64,000 nt of DNA from Actibacterium sp. XHP0104 (GCF_025751515.1 NZ_JAOWLE010000004.1:62001-126000), one strand, 5' to 3'; shown: positions 27,061 to 38,400, counted from the first letter of the stretch. Notes: generated from the sequence alone by a model not told the origin. Made by a program: numbers and translations.

Positions 27061-28113
27061 TTGCGTGACAAAGAGGTGAGCACCGCGCTGATGCACTGGT
27101 ATGACCGCCACGCGCGCGATCTGCCCTGGCGCGTGGGGCCGCTGGCGCGCAAGGCCGGGCAGCGGCCCGACCCCTATGCCGTGTGGCTGTCCGAGGTGAT
27201 GCTGCAACAAACCACCGTTGCGGCGGTGCGCGACTATTTCCACCGCTTCACCACGCGATGGCCCGATGTGGGTGCGCTGGCGGCGGCCGAGGACGCCGAT
27301 GTCATGGGCGAATGGGCCGGGCTGGGATATTACGCGCGGGCGCGCAACCTGCTGAAATGCGCGCGGGTTGTGGCCCAAGACCACGGCGGCCAGTTCCCGC
27401 AGTCGCGCGAGGGCCTGCTGACCCTGCCAGGCATCGGGCCCTATACCGCCTCGGCCATTGCCGCGATCGCCTTTGACGAACCGGCCACCGTCGTTGACGG
27501 CAATGTCGAACGCGTGATGGCCCGCCTTTTCGCCGTCGAGACCCCGCTGCCCAAGGCCAAGCCAGAGCTGACCGCCCTGGCCGCCCGGCTGACCCCGCAA
27601 ACCCGGCCCGGATGCCATGCCCAGGCGGTGATGGATCTGGGCGCCACGATCTGCACCCCGAAATCGCCCACCTGCGGGCTGTGCCCGCTGCGCCCGGCCT
27701 GTGCCGCCCATGCCGCCGGCATTCAGGCCGATCTGCCGCGCAAGACCCCGAAAAAGCCCAAACCCACGCGCCACGGTATTGCCTATCTGGCCCGCCGCGC
27801 CGATGGCGCCTGGCTGCTGGAGCGCCGCCCCGACAAGGGGCTGCTGGGCGGGATGCTGGGCTGGCCCGGATCGGACTGGGGCGAATCGCCCACTGACTGC
27901 CCGCCAATCACGGCGCAATGGCACGATCCCGGCGCCGAAGTGCGGCATACATTCACCCATTTCCACCTGCACCTGGCGCTGCGCGTGGCGCAGGTGCCGC
28001 TCGATTCTGCCCCTGATCGCGGGCACTTTGTCGCGCCGGGCGATTTTAGGCCCTCGGATCTGCCCACGGTGATGCGCAAGGCCTTTGACCTTGCCCGCCA
28101 GCCCGGGCAATAG
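27061..28113 (+). CDS. mutY: A/G-specific adenine glycosylase
   Basis: 350 residues with a TTG start (GGAAAAGGG upstream; GTG 27076 and ATG 27091 are alternatives). The catalytic and recognition motifs are VMLQQTTVAAV, the helix-hairpin-helix LLTLPGIGPYTASAIAAIAF with the catalytic Asp in VVDGNVERV, and four iron-sulfur cysteines in CTPKSPTCGLCPLRPAC. A C-terminal Nudix-like domain follows (LLERRPDKGLLGGMLGWPG) that recognises 8-oxoguanine. It removes adenine opposite 8-oxoG. It diverges from dciA. Confidence 0.95.
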   Translation: MRDKEVSTALMHWYDRHARDLPWRVGPLARKAGQRPDPYAVWLSEVMLQQTTVAAVRDYFHRFTTRWPDVGALAAAEDADVMGEWAGLGYYARARNLLKCARVVAQDHGGQFPQSREGLLTLPGIGPYTASAIAAIAFDEPATVVDGNVERVMARLFAVETPLPKAKPELTALAARLTPQTRPGCHAQAVMDLGATICTPKSPTCGLCPLRPACAAHAAGIQADLPRKTPKKPKPTRHGIAYLARRADGAWLLERRPDKGLLGGMLGWPGSDWGESPTDCPPITAQWHDPGAEVRHTFTHFHLHLALRVAQVPLDSAPDRGHFVAPGDFRPSDLPTVMRKAFDLARQPGQ

Positions 28114-28120
28114 TCGCGCC

Positions 28121-29245
28121 ATGAAACCTACGCTACGCCACGCCCTACCGTTCTGGTTGTCTCTCGGACTGATCCCGATGGCCGTCATCGCCGCCATCTG
28201 GGGCAGCTGGACCGTTCTGCTGTTGCCCTTTTACGCCTGGTGGCTGACCACGTTCATCGACCTGGCCAGCGGGCTGGACCGCGAGAACCTGCCCACCGAA
28301 ACCGCGCGCGCCGATCTGTTCTGGTATCGGCTGATCACGCTGATCTGGTTCCCGGTGCAGGCGGCCAGCATCTATGGGATGATCTGGTGGGTCACCCACA
28401 CCGACCATCTGTCGGTGATCGAGATCATCGTGCTGTTCTTTGGCGTCGGCACAATCTCGGGCACGGTGGGCATCGTCTATTCGCACGAGCTGATGCACCA
28501 GAAGACCCGGCTGGAACGCTGGATGGCCGATCTGTTGCTGGGCTCGGTGCTGTACAGCCATTTCCGGTCAGAGCATCTTTTGGTCCACCACCGCCATGTC
28601 GGCACCCCGCGCGACGCGGTGACGGCACGCTTTGGCGAGAGCTTTTACCGGTTCATCCTGCGGGTGCTGCGCGAATGCCCCGGCTCGGCCTGGCGGGCCG
28701 AGGCGGCGATGCTGGCGCGCAAGGGCCTGCCCGCGACGCACCGGTCAAACCCGTTCTGGCGTTATGGTGCGTTGCAACTGGCGGCGCTGGCGCTGGCGGT
28801 TGTGGTCGGCGGCTGGGTCGGGCTGTTGCTGTTCGTCTGGCAGGCGATCAGCGCGATCTGGCAGCTGGAGCTGACCAACTACATCGAACATTACGGCCTG
28901 ACCCGCAAACACCTGGGCGACGGCAAATACGAACATGTCCAGCCGCATCACAGCTGGAACGCCGCGCATCGCGGATCGAACTGGCTGTTGATCAACCTGC
29001 AACGCCATTCCGACCACCACTATAAACCCGACCGGCCGTTTCCGCTGTTGCAGAACCACGGCCCCGATCAGGCGCCGCAACTGCCGCTGGGCTATCCGGT
29101 GATGGGCACGATGGCGATGGTGCCGCCGCTGTGGCGCTATCGGATGGACCCGCGCGTGCGCGCCTGGCGCCGCAAGTTCTACCCCGAGATCGACGACTGG
29201 GCCCCCTACGACTGCGCCGCCACACCGCAGCCGCGCGGCGCCTGA
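28121..29245 (+). CDS. alkB: Alkane 1-monooxygenase
   Basis: 374 residues, integral-membrane di-iron hydroxylase. About six hydrophobic helices are visible. The histidine boxes of the AlkB family are HELMH (about 122-126), EHLLVHHRHV (about 151-160), NYIEHYGL, and LQRHSDHHYKP. It hydroxylates terminal methyl groups of medium-chain alkanes or related lipids; the actual substrate is not shown. No rubredoxin gene is adjacent. It starts 8 nt after mutY. Confidence 0.92.
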   Translation: MKPTLRHALPFWLSLGLIPMAVIAAIWGSWTVLLLPFYAWWLTTFIDLASGLDRENLPTETARADLFWYRLITLIWFPVQAASIYGMIWWVTHTDHLSVIEIIVLFFGVGTISGTVGIVYSHELMHQKTRLERWMADLLLGSVLYSHFRSEHLLVHHRHVGTPRDAVTARFGESFYRFILRVLRECPGSAWRAEAAMLARKGLPATHRSNPFWRYGALQLAALALAVVVGGWVGLLLFVWQAISAIWQLELTNYIEHYGLTRKHLGDGKYEHVQPHHSWNAAHRGSNWLLINLQRHSDHHYKPDRPFPLLQNHGPDQAPQLPLGYPVMGTMAMVPPLWRYRMDPRVRAWRRKFYPEIDDWAPYDCAATPQPRGA

Positions 29246-29249
29246 CGGG

Positions 29250-29846
29250 CTAAGAGACCAGCATCCAAACCGCGACCAAAGCCAGGATGACGCCGAACAT
29301 CCGGTTCAGCCTTCGGGCGCTGTCCTGGGCGCGGAACAGCCGGGCGATCTTTTGGCCGATCACCGTCCACACGGAAAACGCCACCAGGTTATTCAGGGTA
29401 AACACCGTGCTGATCAGCAAAACCGCCAACAACTGCCCCGACTGGACCCCGCCCAGAAACTGGGTGAACATCAAGGCAATGATCACATAGGCCTTGGGGT
29501 TGAGGGTCAGCAGGATCACCCCATCCCAATAGCCGGCCGGCCTGGCGTGCGGATCAGCATCCACCGCCCCAGCCCTGAACAGTTTCCAGGCGATCCACAA
29601 AACATAGGCCGACCCGGCCAGTTTAAGCGCGACGAAAAGCTGGGGCAGCTGATCCATGACCACCACAAAGCCTGACCCGATCGCCACGGTGACGATCCAT
29701 GTCGCGACGTGATAGCCGATGCTGGCGGGCACGGTGGCGGCAAAACCAAATCGGGCCCCCATCGCCGCAAAGAACATGTTGCCCGGTCCGGGGCTGTAGG
29801 CGAGGGGAAACAGGAAAACGATCAGGGCGGCGGCGGTCTGAAACAT
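29250..29846 (-). CDS. LysE-family translocator
   Basis: 198 residues with about six hydrophobic segments. The family opening PLAYSPGPGNMFFAAMGARFG carries the conserved PGP motif, and LTLNPKAYVIIALMF is near 115-130. These proteins export amino acids or related small metabolites; the specificity is unknown. It is a single gene ending 4 nt from the alkB stop on the opposite strand. Confidence 0.9.
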   Translation of the reverse strand: MFQTAAALIVFLFPLAYSPGPGNMFFAAMGARFGFAATVPASIGYHVATWIVTVAIGSGFVVVMDQLPQLFVALKLAGSAYVLWIAWKLFRAGAVDADPHARPAGYWDGVILLTLNPKAYVIIALMFTQFLGGVQSGQLLAVLLISTVFTLNNLVAFSVWTVIGQKIARLFRAQDSARRLNRMFGVILALVAVWMLVS

Positions 29847-29939
29847 CTGGCATCTCCGATACTATGAGACCCCAGATCATCTGATCCCGCGTCGCGTATC
29901 GACCCGGTTCCTGCGCAAATCCACTGCACTGCGCACACG

Positions 29940-29966
29940 AAAAAAGCCCCGCCAGGCAGGCGGGGC
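29940..29966 (-). terminator. Rho-independent terminator of ccrM
   Basis: On the minus strand, 61 nt after the ccrM stop, an 8-bp stem GCCCCGCC / GGCGGGGC with a 5-nt loop is followed by six T residues. Confidence 0.92.
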
Positions 29967-30026
29967 AAGTTGATGCCGTGGTGTCAGGCCACAGGCACCG
30001 GCGGTAAGCCTAAATTTTCGGTAAGA

Positions 30027-31228
<1,202 letters not shown>

Positions 31229-31230
<2 letters not shown>

Positions 31231-31867
31231 AGTCACTTACTGTTTTGGCTTGATACAAGATATTGTGCACGGGTTTGAAACAACGCCTATGGTGTGGGGT
31301 CACACCAAGATTTTGCAGCGCCTCCAGATGCGCTTTTGACCCGTATCCGGCGTTGTTTTCCCATCCATAGCCGGGATGCTGTTGCGCCAAATCCACCATC
31401 AGCCGATCGCGCACCGTTTTGGCAACAATCGACGCGGCCGCAATCGACACCGACCGCGCGTCGCCCTTGACGATGGCCTCGCCCGCGCAGGGCAGATCCT
31501 TGGGCAGGCGGTTGCCGTCAACCAACGCCAGGTCAGGCAGCTGCGGCAGCCCCGCCACCGCCCGGCACATGGCCAGATGCGCGGCCTGCAAGATGTTGAT
31601 TTCGTCGATCTCTTCGACACTGGCATGGGCGACGCTGACATCGGCCACCTGCATCAGCTCGTCATACAGCGCCTCGCGCCGTTTCGCGCTTAGCGCCTTG
31701 GAATCGTTCAGCCCTTGCGGAATTCGGTCGGGCCTCAGGCGTACGGCGGCGGCCGTTACCGGCCCGGCCAGCGGCCCGCGCCCGACCTCATCCACCCCCA
31801 CCACATAGCGCGCACCACGCGCCAGGGCGGTCTGCTCGAAGGTGAAATCAGGGGATGTCTTGGTCAT
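31229..31867 (-). CDS. rnhB: Ribonuclease HII
   Basis: 212 residues. The family opening YVVGVDEVGRGPLAGPV carries the first catalytic Asp-Glu pair, followed by GLNDSKALSAKRRE, the Asp in LALVDGNRLP, and the SIAAASIVAKTVRDR motif. It removes RNA from RNA-DNA hybrids, including single ribonucleotides. The rnhB-ccrM arrangement is familiar in Rhodobacteraceae. Confidence 0.95.
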
Positions 31868-31907
31868 ACCCCCTGATCACCCGCCCATCCGCCGGGGGCA
31901 AGCGGAA

Positions 31908-32432
31908 TTATCGGCTGGCGCGCACCACATAGCCCTTGTCGCGCAGGCAGCCCAGGTCATAGCCCTGATACCGATAGCGGCCATTCACATAGCTGGCCTT
32001 GCAGCTGCGCGGCATCGACGGGATGGCGCCGCGGCGGGCCAGACATTGCATCGACACAAAGCTTTCGGCGCGGCTGTGGCGCTTGCCAACCTCGAACCCG
32101 GCGCGCAGGCACGATTGCGGCACAACCTTCGACGAATGGCGGCCGCGGCGATCGTTGTCGCGCCAGCGGTCATGGCGATGGTCGCGATCCCAGCGATCAT
32201 CGCGGTCATAATAGCGTTGCTGCGAGCGATCATCACTGCGCGTGATGATGGTCTGGCGATGGGGCGAATTCCGGGCGTTCTTGTTCTTGTCGTCGATGAC
32301 GGCGGCAACGGCGGCGGCGCCCAGCAGCCAAAGCGCGATCTTTTCACCATCGCTGGCCGCCTGGGCCGGTGCGGCACCGACGCTAAGCGCAATCGCGGCC
32401 GCGGCAATGCCTGCAATCAGTTTGCGGGTCAT
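31908..32432 (-). CDS. Exported protein of unknown function, Arg/Asp/His-rich with four cysteines
   Basis: 174 residues. A signal peptide (MTRKLIAGIAAAAIALSVGAAPAQAA) is followed by a short hydrophobic stretch (IALWLLGAAAVAAVI). A highly charged linker of Arg, Asp, His and Tyr follows, and then a C-terminal part with four cysteines (QSCLRAG, SMQCLAR, RSCKASY, DLGCLRD). The cysteines could form two disulfides in the periplasm. I do not recognise the family. Confidence 0.75.
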   Translation of the reverse strand: MTRKLIAGIAAAAIALSVGAAPAQAASDGEKIALWLLGAAAVAAVIDDKNKNARNSPHRQTIITRSDDRSQQRYYDRDDRWDRDHRHDRWRDNDRRGRHSSKVVPQSCLRAGFEVGKRHSRAESFVSMQCLARRGAIPSMPRSCKASYVNGRYRYQGYDLGCLRDKGYVVRASR

Positions 32433-32594
32433 GGCGTTTCCTTTCCTGTTGCCCGCGACCGGGTGTCAGCGGGCTGCCCCATGACGATGCGCCCGCCCCG
32501 GCATGCAGGCAATAACAGCCCCGCGCTATCGGATAGCCCGACCAAAATCCTTATTGTTATTGAATATCTGACGCGCCTGCCGCATCGTGGGGGC

Positions 32595-32891
32595 ATGAAA
32601 AACCGCATGCTACCCTTGTCCGCTTTCGCGATCAGCCTGTTCCTGGCCCTGCCGGCCAGCGCGGCCTGCTATGCGGACTACAAGGCCAAGAAAGCCTCGC
32701 CCCTGCGCCTGCATTACGGCGTGATCGAACTGCCCGATGCGGCCTGCGGCAATCGCAAGGCGGCCGCGTCCGAAGTGGAAAAACGCCTGACGCGCAATGG
32801 CTGGCAGTTGCTGAATGTGATGTCACTTTTCGACCAAGGCGGGCTGGCTGAAAGGAAAGACAGTGCGGGACAGTACTTCCTCCGCTTCTGA
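32595..32891 (+). CDS. Small exported protein of unknown function
   Basis: 98 residues. Signal peptide MKNRMLPLSAFAISLFLALPASA, then ACYADYKAKKASPLRLHYGV and a C-terminal GQYFLRF. Two cysteines (ACYADY and DAACGN) could form a disulfide. From memory similar short proteins with YADYKAK and FLRF ends are conserved in Rhodobacteraceae without known function. Its 3' end overlaps the next gene by 29 nt. Confidence 0.78.
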   Translation: MKNRMLPLSAFAISLFLALPASAACYADYKAKKASPLRLHYGVIELPDAACGNRKAAASEVEKRLTRNGWQLLNVMSLFDQGGLAERKDSAGQYFLRF

Positions 32892-33567
32892 GACACGGCG
32901 ATCGGGCACGTTCGTTGTGCAGATCGGCATCGTGATTATCGTCGCGATCCTGCTGACCGCGGCCGTTCTGCTGTTCATCAACCTGCCCGATGCCAACGCG
33001 TTCAACGCGCGGGTCGAACAGATCTTTGTCGAGAATGACGACCTGACCTCGAACGCGGAAATCAAGCTGCTTGAGATCCTGGCCGAATCCGGCACCGCCT
33101 TTTCGGGGGTTCTGGCCTCATATCGCACGGTGATCTTCGTGCTGCTGGTGTTTTCCACCGCGCTGCTGATCGCGGCGCTGGTGTTTCTGGTCACCATCAT
33201 CGCGCTGAACCGCCGCATGGGCGAGATCGAGCGCGCCGGCATCCAGGTCTCGTCGCTGTTGATCAGCCGCAGCGAGAACACCGTGCTGCTGAACAACATG
33301 GCCTTCAAGCTGACCGAGGCCGCGATCGAAACCCTGTCGGTGCTGGCCGAGGCCCGCATGGATGACGACGTTCTGTCAGGCGCCGAGATCGAGGCGATGA
33401 TATCGGGCCGCAGCGCCGCCGATTGCGACGAGGCCGCCGGCGCCACCCGCATCAAGCGCCTGCGCGATGCCCTGGGCAATCAGATGGTCAGCGAGCTGTT
33501 GATCAAGAACATCGCCCGCAAGGGCTACATGCTGTCGATCGACAAGGATGTGATCCGCATGATCTAG
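32863..33567 (+). CDS. Two-helix membrane protein with C-terminal OmpR-like winged helix
   Basis: 234 residues, GTG start with AAGGAAAG upstream, inside the end of the preceding gene. The N-terminus is charged. TM1 is about 18-42 and TM2 about 88-114, with a soluble loop of about 45 residues between them. The last 90 residues (LTEAAIETLSVLAEA, VLSGAEIEAMI, TRIKRLRDALG, IARKGYML) follow the helix and wing pattern of OmpR-type DNA-binding domains. With the N-terminus inside, the loop would be periplasmic and the winged helix cytoplasmic. It could be a membrane-bound regulator; I know no name for it. Confidence 0.7.
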   Translation: MRDSTSSASETRRSGTFVVQIGIVIIVAILLTAAVLLFINLPDANAFNARVEQIFVENDDLTSNAEIKLLEILAESGTAFSGVLASYRTVIFVLLVFSTALLIAALVFLVTIIALNRRMGEIERAGIQVSSLLISRSENTVLLNNMAFKLTEAAIETLSVLAEARMDDDVLSGAEIEAMISGRSAADCDEAAGATRIKRLRDALGNQMVSELLIKNIARKGYMLSIDKDVIRMI

Positions 33568-33595
33568 GCGCGCGTGGGGGCTTTGAACAAAGACC

Positions 33596-33967
33596 CTACT
33601 CGCACATTAGCGTGGGCTTCTCATAGCCTATCACGGTAAAGCTATCCTGCGCGTTTTCCTTTGCATACAACGTATAAACACAACGCGAAGACCCGACATA
33701 TCCGCCCGTAGTGGTGGCATACCCGGTGGTCACGTTTCCATATGTTGTTGCATTATAGGTCGTGGTCGATGGCAATACGACATTGCTATCAACCCTCCAC
33801 TGAAACGCCTTCCGGCCATCAGGCATTTCCAACATGTTCATTGGCGGACCGTATTTGACAATCACTTCTGTGATATCCTTGCCCACATAGCTCTCCATAA
33901 TCTGGCTTGCACAGCCAGATACAAAGAAAGCCACCGCGACGGCCACTATACGCAGGTTGTTCTTCAC
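33596..33967 (-). CDS. Small lipoprotein of unknown function
   Basis: 123 residues from GTG 33967, preferred because GGAGG lies 5 nt upstream; ATG 33970 and 33985 are alternatives. A signal peptide leads to lipobox VSGC, then YVGKDITEVIVKYGPP, a pattern seen in small SmpA/OmlA-like envelope lipoproteins, and a Thr/Tyr/Gly-rich middle. The base composition is clearly more AT-rich than its neighbours, with AT-ending codons, suggesting recent acquisition. It lies about 140 nt from tRNA-Arg. Confidence 0.7.
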   Translation of the reverse strand: MKNNLRIVAVAVAFFVSGCASQIMESYVGKDITEVIVKYGPPMNMLEMPDGRKAFQWRVDSNVVLPSTTTYNATTYGNVTTGYATTTGGYVGSSRCVYTLYAKENAQDSFTVIGYEKPTLMCE

Positions 33968-34107
33968 CATCACCTCCGATTGCATTTATTTGGAAAGACT
34001 CCAATAAGGAGATCCTGTCAACACGTCAAAGACAAGTCAAAACGACGGGAGATTTCTGTATCCGTTGGAAATGCGACTAAGCCGGTCAGCCTGAAAGCAT
34101 TGGAGAA

Positions 34108-34184
34108 TGGTGACCCCGGCAGGATTCGAACCTGCAACCTGCCCCTTAGGAGGGGGCTGCTCTATCCAGTTGAGCCACGGGGCC
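34108..34184 (-). tRNA. tRNA-Arg (anticodon CCT)
   Basis: A complete cloverleaf on the minus strand. The acceptor is GGCCCCG paired with CGGGGTC, the D stem is GCTC/GAGC, the anticodon stem GCCCC/GGGGC has loop CTCCTAA (anticodon CCT), and the T stem is GCAGG/CCTGC with TTCGAAT. The 3' CCA is encoded. It decodes AGG. Confidence 0.95.
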
Positions 34185-34314
34185 AGCCCATGCCTTTCTT
34201 GCCGGAATGCGCCGCCGTTGCAAGCCCGCAGCCGCTGCCGCAATTACGGGCTTGGAAAACCGACAGCTTTACCGCTAACTATTGGGAACAAGCACAAAGA
34301 ATGCAGGGGCCCAC

Positions 34315-35352
34315 ATGTCACACCCGCCATCCGACCGTCCGCGCCGACCGCTAACCCTTCGGGACGTGTCCGAGGCCTCGGGCGTCAGCGAGATGACGGT
34401 CAGCCGGGTGCTGCGCAATCGCGGCGATGTCAGCCCCGCCACCCGCGAACGGGTGCAGGCGGCGGCAAAGCGTCTGGGATACGTGCCCAACAAGATCGCC
34501 GGGGCGCTGGCATCGCAGCGGGTCAACCTTGTGGCGGTGATCATCCCGTCGATGTCGAACATGGTCTTCCCCGAGGTTCTGACCGGCATCACCAAGACGC
34601 TGGAAAACGGGCCGTTGCAGCCCGTTGTGGGCATCACCCATTACCACCCCGAGGACGAGGAACGCGTTCTGTACGAGATGCTGTCCTGGCGGCCCTCGGG
34701 CGTGATCATCGCCGGGCTGGAACATACCGATGCCGCGCGCGCCATGCTGATGAACGCGGGCATTCCGATCGTCGAGATCATGGATACCGATGGCGAGCCG
34801 GTCGACAGCATGGTCGGCATCTCGCATCGCCGCGCCGGTATCGAGATGGGCCGCGCCATCGCCGCCGCCGGCTATAAACGCATCGCTTTTCTGGGCACCA
34901 AGATGCCGCTGGACCACCGCGCCCGCAAACGGTTCGAGGGGCTGACTTCGGCCCTGGCGAAACAGGGGATCGAGATCGCCGATCACGAGTTCTATTCCGG
35001 CGGTTCGGCCATGGTCAAAGGCCGCGAGATGACCGAGGCCGTGCTGAAACGCACCCCCGACATCGATTTCATCTATTACTCGAACGACATGATCGCCGCG
35101 GGCGGGCTGCTGTATTGCCTGGATAACGGCATCGACGTGCCCGGACAGGTCGGGCTTGCCGGTTTCAACGGGATCGAGCTGCTCGAGGGCCTGAACCCGC
35201 GCCTGGCTACGATGGATGCCTGCCGCCGCGAGATCGGCGCCAAGGCGGCCGAGATCATCGCCCGCTGTGTCGACGAGGGCGCCCCCAACGCGGGCGAGCG
35301 TATCGAGCTGACGCCGCGTCTGGAAATCGGCCAGACGCTGAAACGTAGCTGA
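34315..35352 (+). CDS. LacI-family transcriptional regulator (GntR-like)
   Basis: 345 residues. The N-terminal helix-turn-helix and hinge include LTLRDVSEASGVSEMTVSRVLRN (parts LRDVSEASGVSEMTVSRVL) and LGYVPNKIAGALAS. A periplasmic-binding-protein-like sensor domain follows, with VAVIIPSMSNMVFPEV and GLAGFNGIELLEGLNP near the end. The pattern is close to gluconate-type repressors, but no sugar operon is adjacent, so its targets lie elsewhere. An in-frame start at 34282 exists; 34315 fits the usual N-terminus better. Confidence 0.9.
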   Translation: MSHPPSDRPRRPLTLRDVSEASGVSEMTVSRVLRNRGDVSPATRERVQAAAKRLGYVPNKIAGALASQRVNLVAVIIPSMSNMVFPEVLTGITKTLENGPLQPVVGITHYHPEDEERVLYEMLSWRPSGVIIAGLEHTDAARAMLMNAGIPIVEIMDTDGEPVDSMVGISHRRAGIEMGRAIAAAGYKRIAFLGTKMPLDHRARKRFEGLTSALAKQGIEIADHEFYSGGSAMVKGREMTEAVLKRTPDIDFIYYSNDMIAAGGLLYCLDNGIDVPGQVGLAGFNGIELLEGLNPRLATMDACRREIGAKAAEIIARCVDEGAPNAGERIELTPRLEIGQTLKRS

Positions 35353-35453
35353 TACAGCTTTATTAACATTTTCGGGAAACTCCCCGCCGCCGCCACAATC
35401 GGGCAAGCGGCGATTAACACCTGAGGGCCATCCTTTTCCCTACGCAGGGGTGC

Positions 35454-38400
35454 GTGGAAAGGGTGGTTGTGGTGGCCTATTTCACCAACGCGGGTGCTGT
35501 CGTGGGCGGCGCCCTGGTCTTACCGTTGACGGCGGTGCGGCTCGACGCTTTGTCGGGCCAGCTGTTCCTGACTGACAATGACAGTGGCACGCGGCTGACC
35601 TTTGACCTGGCGCAGGGCGCGCTGGCGGTGCTGAATGCCACCGCCTATTACCCGCCCAACCTGGGCGAGGTCACCAGCGCCATCCTGGGCGCGCGCATCG
35701 TGCTGCTGGGCAAGGATGATCTGGCCGCCGTCACAGACCAGGCCGAAGCGGACAGTTTGCGGCTCTATTCCCGCCGAACAGGCACTGAAGCCGACCGGGT
35801 CGAGGCCTTGTCGATCACCACGCCGAACGGCACATTCGTCTACCTGGCCGATCCGAATGCCAGCGGCCTGACCTCCTATGCCAGCGCGCTGGATGGCAGC
35901 CTGACAATGCTGGTCGCAACGCCAGAGTCGCCCACCATGCCGCTGTCGGGCATCACCGCCATGGCCCGCGTCGAAACCGCCGGCGGCACCTATCTGATCG
36001 CCGCGTCCGGGCCCGATGACCGGCTGACGGTCTTTGCGGTGGATGACGACGGCGCGCTGACGCCGACCGTTGCGCTGGGGGCGTCCGATCTGTTGCCCAT
36101 CAACAGCCCCGAGGCAATCGAGGTGGTCGATATCATGGGCGCGCCGCATCTGGTGGTGGCCTCGTCGGGCAGTTCCAGCCTGACGGTGCTGGCCATTGGC
36201 GATGACGGCACTCTGACCCCGGTCGACCACGTGATCGACGACCTGAGAACCCGGTTCGCCGGCGTGTCGGTGATGGAGAGCTTTGTCTATGACGGGCGCG
36301 CCTACATCCTGGCATCGGGGCGCGATGACGGGCTGTCGCTGTTCACGCTGCTGCCCAATGGCCGGCTGCTGCATCTGGAAACCGTGGTCGACAGCTATCA
36401 GACCGCCCTGTCCAACATCAGCGAAATTGCCGCCCGCGTGGTCGGTGCCGAGGTGCAGGTTTTCGTCACATCCGCCTCCGAGGCCGGCATGACCCAGTTC
36501 ATGCTGACCCCCGGCCTGTCGGGTCAGATCCTGTGGGGTGGCACATCGATAAGCGGCACGGCAGGGAACGATGTATTGATCGATTCCGCCGAAACAGAGA
36601 CGTTTTTCGGCGGCGCAGGCGCCGACATGTTCGTCTTTACCGCCGATGGCGCGCCAGACACGATCCTTGATTTTCAAAAAGGCGTCGACCGCATCGACCT
36701 GTCCGGGTTGGGCATGGTCTACGACATCTCGAATGTTGTGATCACACCAACCGCCACCGGCGCCACGCTGGTGGTGCATGACGAGATCCTGACCCTGATC
36801 AGCCATGACGGCCTGCCGCTGAGCGCATCGGATTTCACCTCGGCCGACCTGGTCAACCTGTCGCGCATCGCCTTTCAGGTCACCCTGCCCGACCCGCTGC
36901 CGCCGCAGCTGACACCGGTGCAGGGCACCGACAGGGCCGATGTCCTGATCGGGCAGGACATCAACGAAAGCCTGCACGGCGAAGGCGGCGGCGACCGTAT
37001 CCAGGCCAATGGCGGCAATGACGAACTGTTCGGCGGGGCCGGGCCGGACAAGCTGTATGGCGATGCCGGCAACGACCTGCTGTCCGGCGGCGATGGCGAC
37101 GACCTGCTGTTTGGCGGCGAGGGGCAGGACCGCCTGTATGGCGATGCCGGCATCGATATCCTGCGCGGCGACGGCGGCGACGATCTGCTCGACGGCGGCG
37201 ACCACAACGACAAACTATACGGCGGCGATGGCGGCGATCAGCTGTATGGCGGGATCGGCAACGATATCCTGTATGGCGATGATGGCGACGATGTCATGTA
37301 TGGCGGCGACGGGCATGACAGGATGTTCAGCGGCGAAGGCGATGACCAGGTCTTTGGAGAGGCCGGAAACGACCTGCTGATCGGCGTGGGCGGCGACGAT
37401 ATTCTGAACGGAGGCGCCGACAATGACCGGCTGGTCGGCGGCGACGGCAGCGACACGCTCTATGGCGATACCGGCAACGACAGGCTCTTTGGCAATGACG
37501 GCAATGATATCCTGTATGACGATACCGGTGATGACAGGCTCTTTGGCGGGAACGGCAACGACCGCATGTATGGCGACGCCGGCAACGACATACTGAACGG
37601 CCAATCGGGCGATGACATCATGTATGGCGGGGCCGACAACGACCGGCTGATCGGAGGCGACGGCAATGACCGGATGTCGGGCGGCACGGGTATCGACATC
37701 GTGATCGGCAATAATGGTGACGACATCATGTATGGCGGCGATGGCGACGACCGGCTGCTCGGAGGCGAGGGCAACGACCAGATCTGGGGCGGCGCGGGCA
37801 TCGACCTGCTGATCGGTGCCAATGGTGACGACTCCATGGATGGCGGAGACGGCGATGACCGGCTGTTGGCCGGCGCGGGCAATGATCACATGATCGGCGG
37901 CGCGGGCAACGATACCCTTCTGGCCGCAATCGGCGATGACGTGCTGGATGGCGGCCTGGGCGATGACACGCTGCTGGGCCATGCCGGTGATGACATCATC
38001 GACGGTGGCGAGGGCAACGACCTGTTGAATGGTGGCACCGGCAATGACCAGATGACCGGCGGCACCGGCAATGACACGTTGCTGGCCGGCGGCGGAGATG
38101 ACAATCTCGATGGCGGCGAGGGCGATGACTCTTTGGTGGGTCATGCCGGCAACGACATCATGCATGGCGGCGACGGCAACGATACCCTGAGCGGAGGCTC
38201 CGGCCATGATCTCATGACCGGCGGCGCCGGCAATGACACGCTGTGGGGTCAGTTCGGTGACGACATGATCGACGGCGGCGAAGGTGACGACACCCTGCTG
38301 GGCCATGGCGGCAACGACACAATGCATGGCGGCGGCGGCAACGATACCCTGAACGGAGGGTACGGCCACGATCTGATGACCGGCGGCACGGGGAATGACA

